Shown here piece after piece: positions 47,880 to 59,550 of a DNA stretch of 64,000 nucleotides (the stretch's first letter is position 1; every line of letters starts with the position of its first letter). A program made the position numbers and the translations under genes. The DNA comes from Inia geoffrensis (taxonomy: Eukaryota; Chordata; Mammalia; Artiodactyla; Iniidae). The stretch lies in assembly GCA_036417435.1 (NCBI GenBank), contig CM070905.1:18329592-18393591 (forward strand), read 5' to 3'. Under the pieces are notes generated by a model, which worked only from the letters and a program-made list of their open reading frames with translations, was not told the origin of the DNA and ran no database searches.

Positions 47880-49040
47880 AATAGAAAAAAGAAAAAAGAT
47901 CATCTCAATAGATAAAAAATAATACTTGGTAAAATTAGTAATCACTTATAGAAAAAAAAGCTCTTAAAAGACTAGCAATAGAATCTTTATAAACATAATG
48001 AGAGACATTTACCAGAAATATAGAGCAAACATCACACTTAATGATGATATTTAAAAGCATCCCCGGTACAATCAGTGAAAAGGCAAGAAAGAATATTATC
48101 CCTTTTACAATTAAAAAATGGGCTGGAAGTCCTAACCAAGACAAAGAAATAGAAAAAAAGAAATAGGAGCTACTGTAATTAGAAAGAAAAGCAAATGTCT
48201 TTATTTTCTATGACATGATTATCTATGTAGAAATTTCAAGAGAATCATCAAATATATTAGAACTAATAAAAGAATTTCGCAAGATAATTGGAATCAAGTT
48301 CAGTATGCAAAAATCCAGAGTTCCTGTAACCAGCCATCTTTCATTTTAAAATATAGTGGGAAAATATGCTATTCATATTACTGACAAAAGTGTGCACTAA
48401 CTGGGAATAAATGTAACAAAACATGTGCAAGAAAATTACAAAAGTTTTATTTCCTGGATTTAAGGCCCACCTAAATGGTGAAATATATCACTTTTATAAA
48501 TGGCAAACCTAAAAACTATAAAGATGTAAACGCTCCTCAAATTAACCTATGCATTTATTATTCCAAATAAAATCCCTAAATGATATATTTTGTAGAACTT
48601 GACAAAACAATCCTAAAAGTCATATGGAAAAGTAAAGGTCTAAAAAAAAGGACTAATATATTTATTGGGCAATTCTAATTAACATAAGACAAATAGACCA
48701 ATAGAATAAAGTAGAAAGCCTAAGAACAGTCCCAAGCATTTATGGAAACTTTTAAAAATAACAGTGAAGACATCACAGATCAGGGGGAAAATGGTGGACT
48801 ATTCTATCCATGGTAAGGTTACAATTGATTATGTGAAAATAATAAAATTAGATTCAGAATTCCCACCCACACCCAAAGAAACTAGACTATGTGAAAAACA
48901 AAACTTGAAAATGATTAGGAAAAATTGTAGGAGAATATTTTTAAGATACAGTATGGCAGGATTCTTAAATCATAAAAAACAAAATGTACAAATGAAAGGA
49001 CTGAAAAATTTTGAGGATACCGTTAAACTCCTCAGATCAA
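47880..49040 (+). repeat. L1 ORF2 3' portion, decayed
   Basis: Opens with 'AAAGATCATCTCAATAGATA' and continues through 'GGGCTGGAAGTCCTAACCAA', 'ATTGGAATCAAGTTCAGTAT' and the segment leading to the end of ORF2. A 131-codon open frame (48764-49159) is a relic of this region, not a host gene. The next part of L1 resumes near 53120. Confidence 0.82.
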
Positions 49041-49249
49041 ATGCACAACCTTCATTTACTTCTGCCTCTTTCCCAAACCTCATCAAAATAATAATAAAGC
49101 AAAAAAAAGTCATAAATAAATCCTACAGGGCAAAGAGTGCTGGAAAGGAATCAACATAATCCGATGTCAGCCAAATTCTGAAATATGGAAAATGGATGGA
49201 TGGTTGATAATTGACTTACCAGAGATGAGAAACTGAACTCTGGCCCTGT

Positions 49250-50700
49250 AGAGCGGAAGGCCGATGGACAAGAAAGAAGCCGATTCAAGCCTCAAAACCA
49301 GGAAAAACTCAGGATTTGGAAGCTCTGGGAAACTCTGAGGGTGAGGGATGGAGCAGAAAACAGGTTTGGTTGAAAATCTGTGTAAGGAACAGTTAGAAAC
49401 CCAGCTACTCCTCTCCCCACCCCGCCAACCCCCAGCCAGATGCACACCCCTCCGTGAACCAGACAGAAACTGGAAGTTTATTTTCTGAAGAGAAAGGCTG
49501 GCCTCAGAATGTCAGGCAAAGCAGTGGACAGAAAAGATGCCATGTGCTGAAAACAGACTTTGAAATGAACGTCTGCTCAAGGAACACTGAGCCCCGACCC
49601 CTCACTCTGCGGGGCTCCAGGACTCTCACAGTCAGGTTTGTACTCCACAGAAAGGAAACTGGGGGATTCCACTCCAGGGAAACTGGCATGCTCACGGAAA
49701 AAAATCTAAAGGCACAACATCTGAGGAACTCCGGAAATGTCTGTCTTAACACCCAAGGCCCTTTTGTGAACTGTGCACAGGAACTTTCAACTGGCTGTTT
49801 AGCATCTCACTCTTAAATACGAACATCAAGTTAAGGAAAGGCTCTGAAAGAGAGATTAGGACAACAGAAAAAAGAAACTCAGAGGGAAAAGAGGCAGGGT
49901 GAGAAATGGAAAAAAAACTTCAAGAAAACTATAATTACCATATAACTTCAAGAAAACTATAATTACCATTCTCAGAGAGATAAGAGAAGATGCTGTAGCC
50001 ACAAAACAAGAGAAATGGGCTGTAAAGAGGTATTTGCAGGGAACAGGAAAGAACTGTTGTAAATGAAAAATACTATGACAGAAAGTTATAAAAATTCAAT
50101 TCAAGAAATGGAGGATAAAGTTTAGATTAATCTTGCAGAAAAGCAGAAGAAAAAGACAAGATGGAAAAAAGGAGAGAAAAGATAAGAATGTTAGAGAATC
50201 AATCAAATATCCAACATCTGAGGGTTGCAGAAAGTTGTAGGAACGACATTATGAAAGAAATAACATGTTAAAATTTCCTCAAACTGAAGGGCAAACGTTT
50301 CCAGATTCAAAGGGCCCACTGGGCATCCAGTACAATGAATGAAAACATATTTCATTCTGAAGTTATTAAGTTATTGAGATTATATGCTTCAAAGGGGGAA
50401 AAAAGTTGGGGTCAAAACTAGAAACCAAGAAGCTTCGAAGACAAGGATCAGAAAATAGAGGATGCAAACCCATGACACAGGGGAAAGTGGTCCCATGATG
50501 ATGGTGAAAGAAAATTCCAGGACAATAACTGGTCAAGAAAACAATCAGTAGAGGTTGGAGCAGAGGACTCCAGGAAGGATATTTTAAGAAAAAGACAAGT
50601 AGATAGGTTACCTGACATATTCTTGGGGAAAGCATTTATGATAGGTACATAGGAAATAAGTAAATATAAGATTGAGGTCATTATAATTTCAGGAAAAATA
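49250..50700 (+). repeat. HAL1-like LINE fragment
   Basis: A-rich sense strand. 'AGGGCCCACTGGGCATCCAG' near 50318 followed by 'TACAATGAATGAAAACA' is how I recall HAL1. Frames of 120 and 92 codons at 49167-49816 lie in its GC-richer 5' part and have no host-gene features. Confidence 0.5.
49916..49968. repeat. 28-bp tandem duplication
   Basis: A 28-bp unit starting AACTTCAAGAAAACTATAAT is present in nearly two exact copies (49916-49943, 49944-49968). Confidence 0.9.
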
Positions 50701-51014
50701 AAATATTTGTATGAGAAAGGAAAAGTGGTTATTGTATACTATATAGTTCAACTGTGAGAAAAAATTTACACAGTCATAATTATGTAAACACTGCATATTG
50801 ATTTCACCAAAACAATGATGATGTAATTCGTTTCAGAGGAGAATGAGCAAGAACATGTTAGTAGGATGGATGATGGTACACAAGAGAGCTCAATCTTCAT
50901 TTTGTTCAGCAGGAAATCGATAATAAATGTCTACTATTGAAATTTTAATAAATAGTAGAATTAGTATATTGTTAGGAATATGAGAGTAAATACCAACTCA
51001 CCCAAAATAGTGCA
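50701..51014. other. Anonymous AT-rich sequence
   Basis: Nothing recognised. Confidence 0.4.
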
Positions 51015-51960
51015 TTCATTCACTGAACAAATAGTTATTGAGTGTCACCCACATGCCAGGTCATGTTCTAGGCATTCATTGTGAACAAAATATATTTTGA
51101 TAAAGGGAGACAGATAAACGCATTAGCTAATACATAAATATGTAATATCAGGAGGTGGAAAGTGCTGTACAGGAAAAATAAGAAAGTGTAGAGGAAGAGA
51201 GGAAATCAGAAAGTCCTCTTTGAAGAAGTTTTTCAATAGAGAGGTGAATAAAATGAAGGAGCAAGCAGTGAGAATATATGAAGGAAGGGCATGCCCAGCT
51301 GCAAGCATAGCAGGTGCGTACTAAAGAAATAAGAAAGATTTCAGAGTAACTGGGGAGAAGTGACCACCAATGGCAGGTCAGATCATCCAGAGCCTTATAG
51401 CCACGGTAAAGACTTTGGGTTTTGCTCTAAGTCAGATGGAAAGTCATTGGAAGATGTTGAGCAGACAGAAAAAAGTCACTCTGGCTGCCCTGTGCAGACT
51501 AGGCAGAGAGACTGCAAGGGCAGAAGCAAGAGGGAGTTGTTGCCTCCTCATAGGCAAGAGGTGCTTCCTTGGACTAGGGGAGTTGTGGTCGGGGGACTGA
51601 GAAAGCACTGAATTTTGGACACATCAGGACTCATGGATGGTTTGGATGAGGGATGTGAGAAAATGAGAGAAATCAAGGATATCTCCTTTCATGGTCTGAA
51701 TAACTGAGTGGTAGTGTTGTTTAATGAAATGGGGACCACTGAGGGAGTTATGAATTTCAAGGAGGGGTGGGAATCACACTAGACATATGTTAGGCATATT
51801 AAGATGAACAGAGGCTTCCAAATGCAAGTAGGAATGTACAATGATAGGTCGTGGGATGTACAAATCTGGTGTTTAGGGGAGAGGATGAGACTTGAGATAT
51901 ACCCCTGAGATATAATAGTATTTTAAAATCTGTTTAAAAATAGTATTTTTAAACCAGGAA
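51015..51960 (-). repeat. Inverted L2, 3' third
   Basis: Inverted L2 terminus (ATTCATTCACTGAACAAATA), then 'AGAGCCTTATAGCCACGGTA', 'AGACTTTGGGTTTTGCTCTA' and 'AAGTCACTCTGGCTGCCCTG'. These segments are the reverse complement of ones in the sense L2 at 16.8-17.16 kb, so the two copies support each other. Confidence 0.85.
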
Positions 51961-52194
51961 TAAGTTACCTGAAAAAATGATGCAAACAGTGAAGAGAAGA
52001 GGTGTGGAAACTGACACCCCATTTAAAGCCCAGGAAAGGAGACTGAGAAGGAGTCATTGAGAGTCATTGCTTTAGTGGGAGGATCAGTTGCAGGAGTGCA
52101 TGAGGTGGATGATGACCGCTTTTTGTTAAAAGCCACATGTATTATCTGACTTCAAAAATAATGTAGTTTGTAATAGATCGGATTGTTGTAGCCA

Positions 52195-52411
52195 AGTATT
52201 CACTTCCTCTTTGACTGGGATTAAATACTCATGTCCTTTGCCTTGTGTTGTTGCAGTGCTCTCAGTAGGAGGACTTGACCTGGGATTTGTTGTGAACCAT
52301 GGGATGTGGCTGAAAGTGATGATGGGTCCATCCCAAGTGGAGGCTTTAAGAAGCATCACATTTGGTTTTACCCTTGAGTGTCTGCCCTTTGCCATGATAA
52401 CAATAGGCCCC
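52195..52411 (+). repeat. Old MaLR-like LTR, 5' part (interrupted)
   Basis: 'GTTGTGAACCATGGGATGTG' with 'GCTGAAAGTGATGATGGGTC' is the 5' part of an old LTR-like element whose end appears at 52895-53075. Family assignment uncertain. Confidence 0.5.
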
Positions 52412-52894
52412 ATGGAATGGGTTGAATGGGGTCCACCCTCCTCCCAAAGATATGTTCACCCAGAGCCTGGAAATGTCACCTTATTTGGAAATGGGATCTT
52501 TGCAGATGCCATTAAGTTAAGAATCTCTTGGTGAAATCATACTGTATTATCTAGGTGGGCCTTAAATCCAATGGCAAGTGCCCTTATAAGAAAAAGGCAG
52601 AGGAGGATTTGAGATGTACAAGTGACAAAAGAAAAGGGGCTGTGAAAGCAGAGGCAGAGACTGGAGTGATACATGTACAAGCCAAGGAATGCTAAGGATT
52701 GCCAGTGACCACCAGGAGCTAGGAGAGAGGCATGGAACAGATTCTCCCTCAGCACCTCCAGAAAACGCCAACAACCCTGTCAACACCTTGATTTTGGACT
52801 CCTGGCCTCCAGAACTGTGAAAGAATAAATTTCTGTTGTTTTAAGCCACCCAGTTTGTGGTAATTTGTTACAGCAGCGTAGGAATCCAATACAG
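52412..52894 (+). mobile_element. MaLR-like (MLT1-type) solo LTR nested in an older LTR
   Basis: Same family as 32556-32960: 'GGAAATGGGATCTTTGCAGA', 'CCCTTATAAGAAAAAGGCAG', 'CTCCAGAACTGTGAAAGAAT' and the 3' segment 'TTTTAAGCCACCCAGTTTGT', ending CCAATACAG. Non-coding. Confidence 0.75.
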
Positions 52895-53075
52895 CCCAGG
52901 TCGTGGCTGCTCTTTAGCTTGAGTCCCAGAAGAGGAGACACAAAGAGCTATGTTGGGCCAGTGAGCCCAGCCAGGACCAGCAGAGTTGCTACTGACTAAA
53001 GAGTAAGAAATAAACGTTTGTTATAAGCCATTGAGATTTTGGAGCATTTTTTTTTAGCAAGAAAAAGCTAAGTAA
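52895..53075 (+). repeat. Old MaLR-like LTR, 3' part
   Basis: 'CCCAGGTCGTGGCTGCTC', 'GCCCAGCCAGGACCAGCAGA' and 'TATAAGCCATTGAGATTTTG' are the end of the element begun at 52195. Confidence 0.5.
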
Positions 53076-53119
53076 TATTTCTATAGAGTAAGAATTAAAC
53101 TAAAGAAATCTAAACTAAA

Positions 53120-53299
53120 GAAAATTTGGTTACTTCAAGATGTAAAAATTTCTATTCAACAAAAGCCACCATATACAAAGTACAAAGACAAGCCAAGAGA
53201 AGATGAGCAATGTATAAAACAAAGGATTAGAATCTAGAATATCAAAGAATGCCTGAAAATCAATGGAGGTGGGTGTGGAAGGGAGAGAGGGAGAGAAAG

Positions 53300-53344
<45 letters not shown>

Positions 53345-54040
53345 CCCAGTGAAAAATGGGAATAGGATATAACAATCCACAGAAGAAAAAATGCAAAGGC
53401 CCCAAACCGTGAAACAATGCTCAAACTCATTAGTAACAAGGAAAATGAAAATTAAAACTTTGACACCAGTTTACAGCCAGCAAATTGGTAAAGAAAAAGA
53501 CATTTAATTTTGAAAAACTAAATGTTGTCGATAATGTGTATACATTTGGATAAGAAAGTAAATTGGTACATTCACTTTGCAGAGTGATTTGGCAATATCT
53601 AGTGATGTTTAGCATATGCCTTCCCTGCCTAGCTATTCCATTTTTAGGTATATCCTCTTGGGAAGCTTTCATATTATTTAGCAAGGAGACACATAAAAGG
53701 CAGCTCTTTATACAGTGTTATCTGTAATAGTAATATCATTGGCAAAAATCCCAGCAGCAATTAGTGGGGGAGAGGCTATATAAACTATAGTGTAGAGTGG
53801 AATACTACATAGCAGCTAAAATGAATGAACTAGGTGTATTTGATCTCAAAAACAAATTGTATGAAAAAAAAAGCAAGTTGCAATGATTCTATTCATATGA
53901 ATTATTTATGAATACATGTAATGGTAGACTAGAACCACACCAAATTCAACATAGTGGTTGCCCATAAGAAGGGAGAGAAAATGGTACTAGCCACAAAATA
54001 AAGAACTTGAAATTTATTGACAATATATAAAAGAAGATCT
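53120..54040 (+). repeat. L1 ORF2 end and 3' UTR
   Basis: Continues the L1 from near 49040: 'AAATTTCTATTCAACAAAAG', 'GCTCAAACTCATTAGTAACA', 'GGAATACTACATAGCAGCTA', 'GGTTGCCCATAAGAAGG'. A (CA)n tract has expanded inside it. Confidence 0.8.
53302..53340. repeat. (AC)n microsatellite
   Basis: About 19 perfect units. Confidence 0.98.
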
Positions 54041-54049
54041 GAAGCAATT

Positions 54050-54835
54050 ATGACAAAATGATTACATTTGTTAATTCTGCAAAGCATGTACACAGTTTTT
54101 GTACTATCCTTAAACTTTTTTTAAGAAACTGCTGTACAGATGAGAACTCTCTCCCCAGGGCACTAGTATCTGGTCACCTATGGGACACTGGGAAAGGTTA
54201 CTGCCCCTCTTTGTCCTCAGACCAGTGGTGCCCTTCACCAGGGTCAGCCTGACTAGCAGGGAGAGGGGACATGCCCTGAATGCGAAGTCCTCAACTTAGT
54301 CACACATTTGTATTAAGGCTTTGACACTAGAGAAGCAATAGTTACCCTTAAAGGGCTAACACTCTAAGCCATAGCCTGCCTTAGTGCCTTAATGCCAATT
54401 TTTTTATGAATAGGGCATGGCTGAAGTGAGAGCCTGCAGTGCTGGGGCAAAGAAGAAAGAGGCGCTGGTCTCTTGGGGCACCAGGTGGAAGAAGAGGGGC
54501 GTGGTTGTCTGGGATAAGGGTGAGGACCTGACAAAATGGAAAGAGTGTGTGATCAGAGAAGATCCAGTGTGGATGGAAGAAGGACCATCTGAGACAAACG
54601 TCATCTTTCCCTACTTCTACCCAACAGGACTGGACAATTCCCTCAGTCTCCCACAAGAAATCTCTGTCTCCCTATTTCTTGAGCTAGGGAGGATAACTGA
54701 TGGCTCTCTGGTTTCCACTCTTCCCTCAGTCATTTCTATTGGATTTGCTCTACCCTCAAAGAAAGCAAAAAGGTTACATTCAAGAGAAATTCCTCCTGTC
54801 ACTCAGAGCTGCAACTGGATTCTTCTCAGATAGTT
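54050..54835. other. Anonymous sequence with a 138-codon chance frame
   Basis: The plus-strand frame at 54417-54833 begins ATGGCTGAAG but is overlapped by minus-strand frames of 91, 66 and 61 codons. It shows no domain and has no splice context. Confidence 0.45.
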
Positions 54836-54839
54836 CTTC

Positions 54840-54990
54840 ATTCATTCAACCAACTCTTGCACACCTATTACCTGCAAGGCTTAGTGTTACGTGCTGTGCC
54901 TTCTATAGTCTTGTAAAAACCCTGTACCTGCCTTTAAAGAACCACCGTTCTGATGGGGAAGCTCAGACAAGTACCTGAGATGGACTCCCA
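54840..54990 (-). repeat. L2 3'-end fragment
   Basis: Inverted terminus 'TTCATTCATTCAACCAACTC', then 'CTTTAAAGAACCACCGTTCT'. Confidence 0.6.
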
Positions 54991-54994
54991 GATG

Positions 54995-56000
54995 GCAAGT
55001 TCTAAGAAAGACCCCCTTGCTCCACATGTGTTTATTCAGCTGTATGTGTTTCCTCTTCCTGTCCCAGGCTTACCGAAGACTGTCTGAAATCCAACCAGCA
55101 CTCTGTGGTGAGACCTGGTGTCCCCTTTTAACCAGAAAACATGTCTTCTCTCACATCAGGAAAAAAATAAAAGTCAATCTCATAACTGGCTTTGCATTGC
55201 AGACATACTTGTGAGGGGTGCAAATAAGAAAATATTTAAAATATTTGATCTATTTTGGGTGAGGTTTTGTAGCTTTGGCCTGACAGAATGTCATCTGAGA
55301 GGCAGCGATTTCTCTTGGGGGGCAGACTATTTTTAAGATCAAAAAAAAAGAGAAAACATATTTTCAAAGAGATAGTTGAGTCTGGTACTACACAGGGAAA
55401 GATGGCTGTTTGGAACAAGCAAACTAGCTATGTAACTTAGATGCATCTAATCACTGATCAAGCTCTGCTGGGGTTTGATCTCATTGTACCACCGAGAGAG
55501 CATGTGTGAGACCTGAGATGTCTTTGCAGCCTCACACGTCTCCTTCACAAAGGTTGTCCAGCCGCACCTCACCTCATGCTCTCTCGTGCTCTCCTCTTTC
55601 TCCACTGGTCAGTGCCCTCTGTCTAAAAACATGTCCAAGGTTTGCGGGAAAATCACCTTTGGGTCTTGTTTCTTGTAGCTTCACTCCTGTCTTTTCTTTC
55701 GATGTCAAATTTCTCCAAATAATTAATTTATGATGCAGTCTCCCTCCACCCCAACTCTTCTTCCATGACTTCCCTTCTTCTTGGCCCCTGGACATTTTGA
55801 CTTCAGCCCCCGCCTCTTCTGAGCAGTCCTGTCTGTGATCCCTGAGGAGCTGAATCTTGCGCAGCCCACCCCTCAGCCCCTGAGCCCTCTTGGCTTTGTC
55901 TTTGATAGCCCCTGCCACTGGTGTCCTGACTGGTGTCTTACCTCTCCGGCCTCTCTGATTTTCCCACTTGGTCTTTCTTTTCCTACAGTGTGGACATACC
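54995..56000. other. Anonymous sequence
   Basis: Pyrimidine-rich between 55500 and 55980. A minus-strand 114-codon frame (55574-55918) has low-complexity charged composition and is not supported as a gene. Confidence 0.4.
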
Positions 56001-56009
56001 CCAGCCTGA

Positions 56010-56115
56010 TCTCTCTCTTAGAGAATAATAATATCTACTTCACAGGGCAGATGTAAGAATTAAACGAGATAAAATGTTTATGAAGTTGCTTTGTGAACTA
56101 AATGCTCATTTATTT
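56010..56115 (+). repeat. MIR fragment
   Basis: 'GAATAATAATATCTACTTCA' and 'AGAATTAAACGAGATAAAAT' are the 3' half of MIR. Confidence 0.7.
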
Positions 56116-56419
56116 ATTCATGAAGTACCTTCCCCAAACTGAAACTTTTCTCAGTCCTGTATAAGGCACTGTACGGCCTCTTCCCGTAAAGGGGTTTTGC
56201 CTTTTGCTGGTGGACACACGTTCTCAAAGAAACAAAGTAAAGTGGGCAGGTATTGTCAAAAAAATTCTGTACAGTGAGGGTCACACTGAGCGACCAGAGA
56301 GGGAGAGGTCATTTTTATCTTAGTGGTTTTTTTTTTTTTTTAATCTCACTTGTTCTCATGTTTTCAACAATTACCTCTTATGATATGAAAAATAAAAATA
56401 CATATTTAGCCCTGACCTT
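56116..56419. other. Anonymous sequence with a T run
   Basis: A T run lies at about 56326-56341. Nothing else recognised. Confidence 0.4.
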
Positions 56420-56700
56420 TCATCATGAATTTCCTTGCTCAGAAATCTTCAATATCATCTTACCACTAAAAGGATAAAGTCAAAACTTGGCTTGGCATTT
56501 TACAGTGATCCATAATCACCCTCTTCTTGCCTCTCTGCTGATTCGGACACAAACCACTCCCCTTCCCAGTCTGACCTGCACCTCCTGTCTCAAGGACTTC
56601 AGTCATCTTGCTTCTCCCCCTTCACACTTATCTGAGCCCCAGACCCACCAGAAAGCCATCCCTAAAATCTCAGCCCTCAGTCAATAGCCCTCCTTAAATG
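56420..56700 (+). repeat. L2 fragment
   Basis: 'AAAGGATAAAGTCAAAACTT', 'GGCTTGGCATTTTACAGTGA' and the following C-rich segment follow the sense L2 order. Confidence 0.6.
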
Positions 56701-56849
56701 AACTACAGAACGTGCTGGCAGACCCACTCATTTTCTGTTTATCCATTACTGACTTATTTGATTTGATTTGGATTTTTACATCCTATATTAATTAGTTAGT
56801 GACTGATTAATCAATTATTTAATTAATCGTTAATTAATTAATAATGAAC

Positions 56850-56940
56850 AAATATTTCTAGAGTGCCTGCTATGCCTTGTCAACTCTATTAGGTCCTAGT
56901 GATGTAGTGGTGAACAAGGCACAGAACCTTTGAAAGCAGG
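56850..56940 (-). repeat. L2 3' terminus
   Basis: 'AGAGTGCCTGCTATGCCTTG' and 'AGTGGTGAACAAGGCACAGA'. Confidence 0.65.
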
Positions 56941-57111
56941 GGCCATACATAAAATTATGGGCCATATATTATGCTCATTTTTATCCCCCCCCCATGCTGA
57001 CTACTTTGGGGGCCAGAATTCGGAAGTACAAGCAAACCAAACTGTAAGATATCTTGACAAGAACTATTTATGTTCAACTGTATACAAATTCAGGATCAAA
57101 ACTGAAAATTT

Positions 57112-57327
57112 GGGCTTCCCTGATGGCACAGTAGTTGAGAGTCCGCCTGCTGATGCAGGGGGCACGGGTTCGTGCCCCGGTCCAGGAAGATCCCACATGC
57201 CGCCAAGCGGCTGGGCCCGTGAGCCATGGACGCTGAGCCTGCGCATCCGGAGCCTGTGCTCCGCAACAGGAGAGGCCACAACAGTGAGAGGCCCGCATAC
57301 CAAAAAAACAAACAAACAAACAAACAA
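57112..57327 (+). mobile_element. CHR-family SINE, short form
   Basis: Plus-strand short-form copy, directly comparable with the inverse of 100-305. Tail (CAAA)n. The flanks AAAACTGAAAATTT (57098-57111) and AAAACCTGAGAATT (about 57328) are an imperfect TSD. Confidence 0.92.
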
Positions 57328-57344
57328 AAAAACCTGAGAATTCA

Positions 57345-58135
57345 AGTCAGTGCTTGGGGTGCGGTGAGTGTGACTGGGTCCAGGCCGGGAACCCTGGAGT
57401 CTTGTTGGGGCAATCCTGATTAAGAGCAGGTGGCTGGGAGAGGGGAACTCCCACAGGTACATGAGTACCAGGCACACCTCAAACAGAACTATCCATGTAC
57501 AGAATTTTGGGGAGACTTGGTTCTCATGGTTCTTCTGGAAGGCAGGGAAGTAACAGTCATAATAAAAATTACAGACAAATGCGTATGACTAGAGTTGATT
57601 TAGAAACTAGAGTACCAAGTTACTATCTTCAAGTTATATCCTGAGACAGAAAACTGAGGTGGCCATTTGAACCAAGGCTCCTTTCCAATGGGCAGCTCAC
57701 CTCAGGACACAGAAGGGAGGTATTAGGGAAAGTTTTGACCCAAAGCCCAGAGGCTGGCCAATTTAGAGGGATGATCTCACTTCATCTCTGGTGGCTGATA
57801 AATATTGCTAAAGAGGAATATTTCTGTCTGAAGAATAGGACCCCATTGCTGGGAGAACTTCTCCTGAAACAGTACTGGAGGAATACTGGCATATTCTTCT
57901 TTCCAAAGCTCTAAAACACCAGGCTTCTCTTTGCCTGTCCTACCATCTACACTGCATTCTTTCAACTTATAGATCTCAAGTTTATGTATTATTTTTAACT
58001 GACTATCTCCTCATATTCTATAGGAATCCATGTTCTTAGAAATTATCTCCAGAAAAGGATCACCTCTATATCTGTTAATCACTCTGTTGAATGGATAATT
58101 TCTGGAAGGTTTTCATTTAAATTGATTATTCACAG
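57345..58135. other. Anonymous sequence
   Basis: Nothing recognised. Confidence 0.4.
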
Positions 58136-58139
58136 TCTG

Positions 58140-58213
58140 TCTCCTTCTCCTTCTCTTTCTCTGTCTCTGTCTCTCTCTATATATATACATATATATTTAT
58201 ACACACACACACA
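58140..58213. repeat. Compound microsatellite (TC)n(TA)n(CA)n
   Basis: Pyrimidine-rich TCTCT, then TATATATA/CATATATA, then ACACACACACAC. Confidence 0.92.
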
Positions 58214-59020
58214 AGCAAGTACTCATCTCTGTATCCCAGTACATAGTATAATACCTAACACAAAACGTTATGGAATGAATGAGTGAATTTAGAGAATTCA
58301 ACTTCCTATTATCATTCCCAATTTTGGGGATGCTTCTTACTTTGGAAACTGTTAGCTAGGAGAGATTTCAGCAACTCTCCCAAGCCAGCACTCTAACACT
58401 CTTCACTTCCCTTGAAGAAAAGCCACATTAGGGATTGGTCAAGTTCAAGGAGACTGATTGGGCTAATTTTCTAGGCACTAGTTTCTAAAGCCTTAGAGTA
58501 TATCTATTTGGGGTCAGATGCTCCAGCTTTTCCAGACCAGAATATTAAGGAGAGCTGGGGCTGTCCTCAGGAGAACACCCAGCCATTCATCACCTCTACT
58601 TCCTCTTTACATATCTTCCTCTCCATTTTTCTAGCTGGTGGGCTTTGGGCTAGCCTTTTTTCCTCAATGGAGTGATAAAATACAAGATTCAATTGTAGAT
58701 TCAATTGTAATTCAGCCAATCTCACTTGGCAGTTATCCTGAATTTGGGGCCAGGTCTCCAGCTAATAGGTGAAATGATACTTCACCCGACACTGGATTCT
58801 GTACATCATTTCCTTTGAGAAACTCAAAGAGATGGCTGCCTGATGGTGGGTGTCCAGTTTGGGTGTTCCCAGGCACCCAAACAGGTTCCCAGGCACCTGT
58901 TCCCAGGAACATCCCTTTAAGATAGTGAATAAGCTGCAAAGACCTGGCTGCAAATATTTCAAAAGTAATAATAAACCAAAGATACAAATAACGGTAACTA
59001 TCTGTATCTATCTATATATA
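58214..59020. other. Anonymous sequence with small local duplications
   Basis: A 13-bp unit, GTTCCCAGGCACC, occurs at 58865-58877 and 58885-58897, with a third partial copy at 58899. AGATTCAATTGTA is duplicated near 58684-58709. Confidence 0.6.
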
Positions 59021-59030
59021 AACATATATT

Positions 59031-59084
59031 ATGTATTAATTTATTTACATATAAATAATGTATTAATTTATTTACATATAGTGT
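59031..59084. repeat. 27-bp AT-rich tandem duplication
   Basis: ATGTATTAATTTATTTACAT units at 59031 and 59058, with a third partial copy. Confidence 0.85.
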
Positions 59085-59269
59085 ATGTACTAATTTAATA
59101 CAATATTATATTACTCAGTTTAATACATCTATTATGTGTTAATATATTTAATGCTTGAATATTATAATTAAAGACATTTTAATACATTAAATATATTAAT
59201 TTATAAAACAAATTATTTATTATTCCATATTAATTTATTTAGCTCTTTTATTCCAAATAACCATTTCAC

Positions 59270-59550
59270 CCATGTTATCACTTTTATACATCCCCACAAA
59301 GCTAATTGGCAAATGTTATATTTACTTATGGGAAGCAAAGACAGGTTAAGAACCTGCCCTCAGAACACAGAAAGAGTACAAATCACAAGTTAAGCAATCT
59401 TAATAAGGCATTTAAGCTGAGTTTTAGTTTTCTCATTTGTAAAAGAGCTGCCTTGAAGAGTTGATATGAAGATCAAATAGATTAATAAATGTGAACATGC
59501 TTTATAAACTGTTAAAGAAGTACTTAGCTATGAGTGATTATTATCAGCAC
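59270..59550. repeat. Two MIR fragments in opposite orientation
   Basis: 59270-59400 resembles inverted MIR. 59405-59550 ('GTTTTCTCATTTGTAAAAGA', 'GAAGATCAAATAGATTAATA') is sense MIR. Confidence 0.6.

Noticed and set aside
48764..49159. 131-codon open frame, lysine-rich
   Set aside because: Most of it follows L1 ORF2 order; it is a LINE relic.
54417..54833. 138-codon frame beginning ATGGCTGAAG
   Set aside because: Overlapped by several frames on the other strand; no domain, splice sites or poly-A context.
57064..57477. 137- and 135-codon frames around 57 kb
   Set aside because: They cross a CHR SINE; the SINE body is GC-rich and low in stops on both strands.
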